DNA from: Molanna angustata
Lineage: Eukaryota; Arthropoda; Insecta; Trichoptera; Molannidae
Direction of reading: 5' to 3'
Assembly (NCBI GenBank): GCA_963576475.1
Contig: OY754970.1
Coordinates: forward strand, 36,731,447-36,795,446
Length of the DNA stretch: 64,000 nucleotides
A model generated the notes under the pieces. That model was not told the origin of the DNA. It saw only the letters and a list, made by a program, of their open reading frames with translations, and ran no database searches. Shown here in pieces: positions 58,267 to 64,000 of this stretch (positions are counted from its first letter, which is position 1; every line of letters begins with the position of its first letter). A program made the position numbers and the translations under genes.

Positions 58267-58607
58267 CATACCTACATATTTATTTCACCTTCTTGCAATC
58301 GATAACTGACGAATGGTAATTTCATTCGGGATCTAATTTGGCAATGTTCGTGTAACGTCGTTTTAATCGGTTTTAATACATATTTTATGGTTGAGCTTGT
58401 ATGGGGAGATAATTAGGTCATTAGGTTTATGAATGTTTAATCTAAGACGTGATCATTTTTATCTGTTGTAATAAAATTTCAACACTTTGGACGTTAGTAT
58501 GGTTACTTAAGGCATCTATGCCTTTATATTATGATAAATAATACTACACATAATAAATTTCATTGCATTTAAAATTTTTAAATATACTCGACAGACATGA
58601 TCAGATG

Positions 58608-58780
58608 GGTCGGTGGCAGAGCGGTTAGCGCGCTGGGCTAGTAATCCAGTGGTCGCGAGTTCGAATCCTGCCTCGACCGATCTCGTTCACCTATAGCACA
58701 AGCATTTATTTGTTTAATTAAGGGAACGTAGGAAGATGTATATGTACTTGTTTAACAAGGACATATTAATTTAAAAAAAA
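58608..58780 (+). mobile_element. tRNA-Thr-derived SINE, full copy
   Basis: GGTCGGT pairs with CTCGACC (one mismatch) as acceptor stem. Box A GTGGCAGAGCGG, anticodon stem CTGGG/TCCAG around CTAGTAA (AGT, Thr) and box B GAGTTCGAATCC are present. The body TATAGCACAAGC, AGGGAACGTAGGAAGATGTA ends in A-rich DNA. No CCA or terminator directly after the tRNA part, so a SINE and not a tRNA gene. Confidence 0.8.
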
Positions 58781-58919
58781 ATGATATTATAAAAAAAAAT
58801 GGTGCTTCGTTTTTTTTTCTTTTTTTTTTTTGAACTTTTTTAAATTATGTAGATGCCGCTCAGTCTATTTCAACTGCCCAACATAATATAACACAACCTT
58901 CCCAATCCAAACCTAACCT

Positions 58920-59235
58920 AACCTTCTTCTTCTTCTTCTTCGATGGCGCTACAGCCCAAGTCGAGACCTGTCTGTCCTCATCTCGATAGTCTTATATTAT
59001 GTGTTGAGATACTGGGTGTTTCATATATTCTGTATTGACAGTTCATCGTTTCGCCTTATACGCCACTCTTCCCCAACTTTTACTAGTCCGCAAAAGTAGC
59101 GGAGAACTTTTCTCTCAAATATGTCCAAAGCTTCAGCGGATTTTATTATAAGCGTCAACATTTCGCACCGTCCTAATATTTGTCTTGTATAGGATTATTT
59201 TGGTTTTCCTGTGGACGTTTCGACTAAAACCTAAC
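58920..59235 (-). mobile_element. decayed LINE 3' region
   Basis: (CTT)n followed by GATGGCGCTACAGCCCAAGT, then CCACTCTTCCCCAACTTTTA and CTCAAATATGTCCAAAGC. This is the kind of minus-strand 3' end seen in many insect LINEs (inverse: GGGCTGTAGCGCCATC, as at 50660). No frame remains. Confidence 0.45.
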
Positions 59236-59240
59236 CTTAC

Positions 59241-59760
59241 GTTAACCCATACACGAATAAATATTTTAAATACGATTCATTCAGATAGTGAGAAAGACGA
59301 CGCAAGGATTGAACGATAAGAGTTGTAGAAAAACATGTACCATTGTTACAGAAAGCGGCAAATTACTTGAGTAAGTCTCGTGGGGTACGCAGAGCGCAAT
59401 TGTTTTTTTTTTGTTTGGATGGTATATGCTTAAACCGCTCCACTCCACGACGATAATGTTCAAGTTATTTGTCAGAAAATATAATTTCATTAATAATTTC
59501 AACATGTATTAAACGGTGGAAATTTATATAAATTTATCAATGAGTAAAATAAAAGAGTTCACTGATGTGGTTTGAGCGTATTGAAAGAATGAACGACGAT
59601 GGTTTTAATAAAATAATAAACAAATGTGTAAGATGTGATGTTAATTGCAGGGTTCGCCCTAGGAAGGGACGGCATGACCGAAATTTTGAAAACAGAATAA
59701 TTTCTTTACGGCAATAAACTCGTCATTCTACACATTATTGTACATGTAGTAAAATTAATA
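59241..59760. other. AT-rich sequence, no feature seen
   Basis: No gene or shared repeat recognised apart from a weak GGGACGGCATGACC word near 59666. Confidence 0.4.
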
Positions 59761-59761
59761 A

Positions 59762-60756
59762 ACTAGTTGCATGTAACACATGAGATCCAACTGTCGATAC
59801 CGATAGTATGTATAGTTGAAGAATATGTACCAAACTATAAACCCATAAATACAAATTATTGAATATTTTCAGATATTTTGTTTTCTATACAACATATGTA
59901 GGTATGTATGTCAAGATAGGATAGTATGGAGGAAGTTCCTTTTTTTCCTACCCAGAATATGAAAATAGCATGATGGTATGTATGTTTGGAGATGAAGTAT
60001 CAAACTATTAAGTGTTCTTACATATTGTGTATAGGCGACTGCCATACAAAATGTATGAAGCGATGTCGTCACTAAATTCAATTATAAAAAAAATTGTTAA
60101 AAAAAAATTGAGATCTTCTCCTACAATTTTAATACTTTTTATAGAAAATTAAATTATCTAGTTGGTGTGTTTCGGCTTTTTTCGATAATTGTATAAGTTT
60201 TGGAAATATAGGCAGTTAAACTCATAAATTTATCATAAAAAAAATATTTTTCTTAATAAAAAATGTTTGAGAAACCCTGGAATTTTTTTGAAAAAACCAA
60301 TATGAGATTTTGTATTTTTCTATGTTTTTACCAATTTTCAGCGTTTTAGCTTTTATTGTTTCTGAGATATATGGAAAAATAAAATAAAAATTCAAAAGTT
60401 GATAACCCCTGACTGAAACAAAAATACAAAATTCTGAGTATACAAGTTTTGTAGGCCTGTAACTATTTATATATTCTGAAATTTTGGGCTCTGTAAATTG
60501 AGCAGATCAAAAGTTATAAGGGACACACACACACAGACACACACACAGACACACGAAATGTTCTACTCCGAATTCTGAGTAAATCCGTGTATGGAACATA
60601 TATGCTGCGAAGCCTCTAAGTTGGTGTTTTTTGACTTCAAAGTTGGAAAAGCCGTGAAAAAAGTAGACCTCTCCATACAATTCTCGCGTATTCTGGCTTG
60701 ATACATTGTCGATATGTTAAGAGAACAAAGTTCTCCTGAACAAATCGACAGTTGGA
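59762..60756 (+). mobile_element. family B element, best copy
   Basis: About 1 kb. TCCAACTGTCGAT near the left end (59787) is inverted as ATCGACAGTTGGA at the right end (60744-60756). Blocks: TAGTTGAAGAATATGTACCA, CCTACCCAGAATATG, GATAACCCCTGACTGAAAC, GAGCAGATCAAAAGTTATAA followed by CA-rich DNA (60522-60556), TGCTGCGAAGCCTCTAA. No coding capacity. Non-autonomous. Confidence 0.8.
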
Positions 60757-60837
60757 TAATCTTGAACAAGCACGTGCATACATGACGATGCACAAATGTA
60801 AAGGAAGCTATAAATGTTTGCAAATATGGAGATATAT

Positions 60838-60890
60838 GGGGTTCGTTCTTTCTATCTTTCCCGTTCGGGACATGGCGTGATGATATGTAT
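60838..60890 (+). mobile_element. RTE-like LINE, 3' end fragment
   Basis: GGTTCGTTCTTTCTATCTTT, CCCGTTCGGGACATGGCGTG, ATGATATG is the plus-strand form of the terminal box at 26245-26290. Confidence 0.65.
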
Positions 60891-61501
60891 ATATGTACAT
60901 AATATATGTATTTTTAATTAGATCTAGCCGCCTTGAACGTATCTCTAAATTTGGGACAAATATATTTTGTATCGGGTTAACTGTAAGAGAATCCAATCTC
61001 CATATATCTTTTCATTTTTCCCAAATCGTGTCACCTGTACCTCTATCTGTGTCAACTTGTTATTTATATCTTATCCACGACACGCCAGAAAGATGAACCC
61101 AACTATCACACCTTCCTGAAACAGGTTTGGACAGGTCGCCACAAAAAAGTCATACTTAGTCGATTAGCAGTTTATTTGTTGATGTTTATTTTTATTTATT
61201 TTATTTACACATATTGACTAAGGTAATTTCATTCATTTATTGCTAGGTGATTATTTTTGTATTGTATTTTTATGAAATTTATTGAGAGTTATATTTTTAT
61301 CAGTTTTACTTGTCGTGTGTGTATGTAAAGTGAGGGGAACAAAGAAAACACAATGCTTATTTATTTCTATGTTTTTTATACTGTCAATGCTGACTATATT
61401 TATCGTGTAGAACTCCATCATATATTTTTACTAAATCAAACAGAATTAATTTTTATGGTTCTACAACTTATCAAGTGGTGTCTTGGCCTAGGTTGCGGCT
61501 C
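60891..61501. other. AT-rich sequence, no feature seen
   Basis: Nothing recognised. Confidence 0.4.
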
Positions 61502-62040
61502 TAAGGGCCTAGGCAGTAAAGGCGGGGGTGGGCGGCCGACGCTGTTGTGCCCTCGTCAATTCTGTACTTAGAGAAGAGCAGGACGGACGCCTCTAGTCTC
61601 GCTCGGCAGTGACTCGTCAACTGTGGCGAATGTTGTTTGGTCCGGGCACACCGCCGGCGCAGACGTCGGGTCAGACATCCTGTGTTGACATCTGTGACGT
61701 CAAATCTGACAGGTGATGATTGCGTCGGATGCCCCCGGTGTTAGCCCGCCAAGCTTTCGGACGCCAACACGAGGACCGAGGGGTGCGGGGGCATGCCCTT
61801 CCGTTCGATCGGTTGTGCTAGGGGCTTGCCCCGGCTGCCGAACTTGAGCGGTTGCCCCGCCGTTTGAGGTTGGATTCTTGGGGGCAGTGGTTGAACCCGA
61901 TGGATGGTGGATATTTTGTGTTTGTCCGGTGTTGCGGCTGCGTCCGGTGGTGAACAGGGCCAATGGGCTCTATAGCGTCGCCGGCGTGGAAGTGGATCGC
62001 GATCTCCCTCAATGGTGTTGATAAGTTGTTAAGGGCCTAG
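61502..62040. other. GC-rich block between 11-bp direct repeats
   Basis: TAAGGGCCTAG at 61502-61512 and 62030-62040 brackets about 517 bp that are far richer in G and C than the neighbourhood. Two overlapping minus-strand frames (61963-61700 and 62012-61818; Pro/Thr/Gly-rich) match no family I know. If the repeats are a target duplication, this is a retroposed insert, for instance a piece of a GC-rich LINE or of a gene. Confidence 0.5.
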
Positions 62041-63825
62041 TCAGCCGTAATGGTCGTCGTGTTACAAGGATCAATGTGTATAGGTACTACAAAAACACGA
62101 AACACAAATCAAATTTATTGTATTAAAATATAAAATAAATTTTAGTGAAATCGAAAACGACATTAATGAAACATTTGATATTAAAACATGCGATTAAATT
62201 TCTTGAAGTACTTCAAATTTTATATTTATATGATATATGTACATATATAGTAAAAATCCTTTACCGAAAGAAACGAGCATGCTTAAGAAGAGGAAAATTA
62301 TTCTTTGTTGAATGTACAATATTTCTGTTTGATTTGAATAAAAATTCCCTTATATAGTTTAAAAAACAAATTACGTATTATATTACTCCTTAACGACTCC
62401 CTAATTTACTATAACACATAAATCTTCTCACACTCACTCACACATACACACAAGCACACGCCATATTATACTAATTTTGAAATATCTTTGTTAAAATGTA
62501 TACTGGATTTTATTTTTTGTTTTGTACCCTACTCATTACTGGAGATAAATCACCCGCACATTAATGTTGACAATTAATGAAACATCGCACGGTCGTAAAT
62601 GCAGTGCCGTTGTACCTAATAACGCTACATTGATTTTTATGTGACCCCTTCAGTGATGATGTGGCTATATTCTTTTTCTTTTATACTCAAGCAGTTATAT
62701 ATTTTTTTCTCTTATGTTATTATATGTACATATATACATGTTTACTATGAATACGTGTACGTGTTTAATATGGATTAACTAATATATAATAGTCTTTAAT
62801 TGGCTCAATTTATATGTAATTGTTTATATAAAAAAAGTACATAGCTGTTTTATTTTATTTTATTCATTAAGGAATACAAACAGTTACCGAATATAAATGT
62901 GTATAACTAATAGCAATATGTTAAGTCGACGTTTATCTGCAACCTTACAGTATTCACAATTTAGTTTGCAGAGTAACACAATAACAAATAAAAGGCCACA
63001 AATAATACAAAAAAGTAAAGAATTAATAAAGAAATAACATAAAGGAAATGAAATAGTTAAGAAATTGATTATACAAAAACATTAGGGGGGCAAAAAAAAC
63101 AATAATAATATAAAAACATAAGAATAGTTAAATATAGTTAAAAGTGGTGTATGTGTATGTGTATTATGTCATCGCGTGTTGTGGTGATGATTTTTGATTG
63201 TTGACTATTTATAAAAATAAAATAAAATAACAGTGTAGAAACTCTTAACGTTTAAAAGTCGTCGGCGAATTGTCTCCAATGTTCCAAAGACATCTTTATA
63301 CGAGCCATTTCCACTTTAATACGTGTCAGTGTGGTCTCTACCGTGTCAATTTATTGATGTCAACCGTCTTTGCTGTCTGTCTTGTCTGTCTTGTCACACA
63401 CATCATCAGAATATGCTCTTTTTACTCTTCCCCATCATAAACAATCCCACGCGACATTTCATATTTCTCTCTATCATTGGTACTATTGTACGTAATAGAT
63501 TGGTACAGTTGCCAGTTTATTTAATGGCTCATAGTCAAACGAGCTATTTTCATACTAACAATAATGTATTAACGATGATCATTAAAAATGTAGCACAGAT
63601 ACACCAAACCTCCATTTTCGTATTAAAATACATTCTAAAAATCGTCTCATCGTATTTTTCTACTTAACTTCTTTAAATTTCATATTGAAAAATATATTTC
63701 AACAGTTTTCAAACTTATTTACAAGGCTGGTGTGGTTATTGGTTATGGGCTTAGTATTGCATCCTCGGTCTTGACATTGGTCTCACAAGTCTTGAAGATC
63801 TTGCAACTTTTACAAAAAAAAAAAA
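62041..63825. other. AT-rich sequence, no feature seen
   Basis: Includes an A-rich part (62870-63130). The 114-codon frame at 63323-63667 shows no motif. No repeat recognised. Confidence 0.35.
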
Positions 63826-64000
63826 AACGAGTGGGCTGTGGCCAACGCTAAACTCCTCGCTTACAAGTCATTCTATAAAGTATTCAAATTTCGTATGGAA
63901 ATATTCAGCATATTTTTTTAAATATTTTATTACGAAAACGTGATAATATTTTATGCCATTTTATGAAAGTGGTGTGCCTTTTTACCAATTTGAAAATAAA
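63826..64000 (+). mobile_element. family A element, runs off the window
   Basis: AAACGAGTGGGCTGTGGCCA, ACGCTAAACTCCTCGCTTAC, then CCATTTTATGAAAGTGGTGT. The cleanest 5' end of the family; its hairpin end lies beyond the window. Confidence 0.8.

Noticed and set aside
58608..58681. Functional tRNA-Thr gene
   Set aside because: The sequence continues into a body shared with two other copies and ends in an A-rich tail, as a SINE does; no T-run terminator directly after it.
63323..63667. 114-codon plus-strand frame
   Set aside because: No recognisable domain, AT-rich composition, no promoter or splice context.

Overview
The window reads as gene-poor, AT-rich eukaryotic DNA, most likely from a moth or butterfly. 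The grounds are the TACCTAC/GTAGGTA words throughout, a tRNA-Thr-derived SINE, RTE-like and Dong/R4-like LINEs, piggyBac-type TTAA insertions, and a repeat end (AAGAAAATTTCATTGAAAT, then a GTTTCGGAGATTA block) familiar from Lepidoptera. I find no complete host protein-coding gene. Nearly everything recognisable is a transposable element, a fragment of one, or a tandem repeat. The one stretch that looks like a host gene start is a TATA box and GC-richer block with splice donors at 30.6-31.36 kb.

Layout. 1-9 kb: a (TA)n tract, a SINE split by an insertion, decayed RTE-like LINE pieces, family C (4.55-5.26 kb) and a foldback element (7.2-7.55 kb). 9.07-10.55 kb: a 5'-truncated LINE with a complete reverse transcriptase. 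11.57-18.88 kb: a copy of a repeat here called family A, whose interior is a 22-unit satellite with an exact 313-bp period. 19.0-20.05 kb: the C-terminal part of a restriction-like-endonuclease LINE between TAA microsatellites (Dong/R4-like). 21.3-24.63 kb: a LINE tail and another family A copy carrying an internally deleted piggyBac element. 25.0-26.04 kb: family B, which carries a CA microsatellite. 26.25-29.27 kb: an almost full-length RTE-like LINE (minus strand) with two in-frame stops. 32.89-43.12 kb: a very young Ty3/Gypsy LTR retrotransposon (minus strand) with an intact gag-pol frame and an exact 2,936-bp tandem duplication that creates a third LTR. 43.1-64 kb: minisatellites, a TTAA MITE with GC-rich ends, more SINE and family A/B copies, a nested family B/family A/LINE stack at 52-53.5 kb, a 400-bp-armed inverted repeat at 55.6-57.5 kb, a LINE fragment with a clean 15-bp target duplication at 57.6-58.3 kb, and a GC-rich block at 61.5-62.0 kb.

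The most interesting signal is family A. Its copies share two ends: one starting AAACGAGTGGGYTGTGGCC, and one ending in a hairpin followed by GAGTAAAAA. A short inverted repeat lies about 27 bp inside the first end and is repeated at the other. Its sequence changes between copies but tends to match within a copy (ACTCTCCACAC at both ends of one, ACTCCTC at both ends of another). Subterminal inverted repeats, a one-sided hairpin and an internal tandem array recall the non-autonomous Helentron (HINE/DINE-1) type of rolling-circle element. In the 11.57-18.88 kb copy the internal array has grown into a satellite. This is an inference from sequence pattern only; no database was searched.
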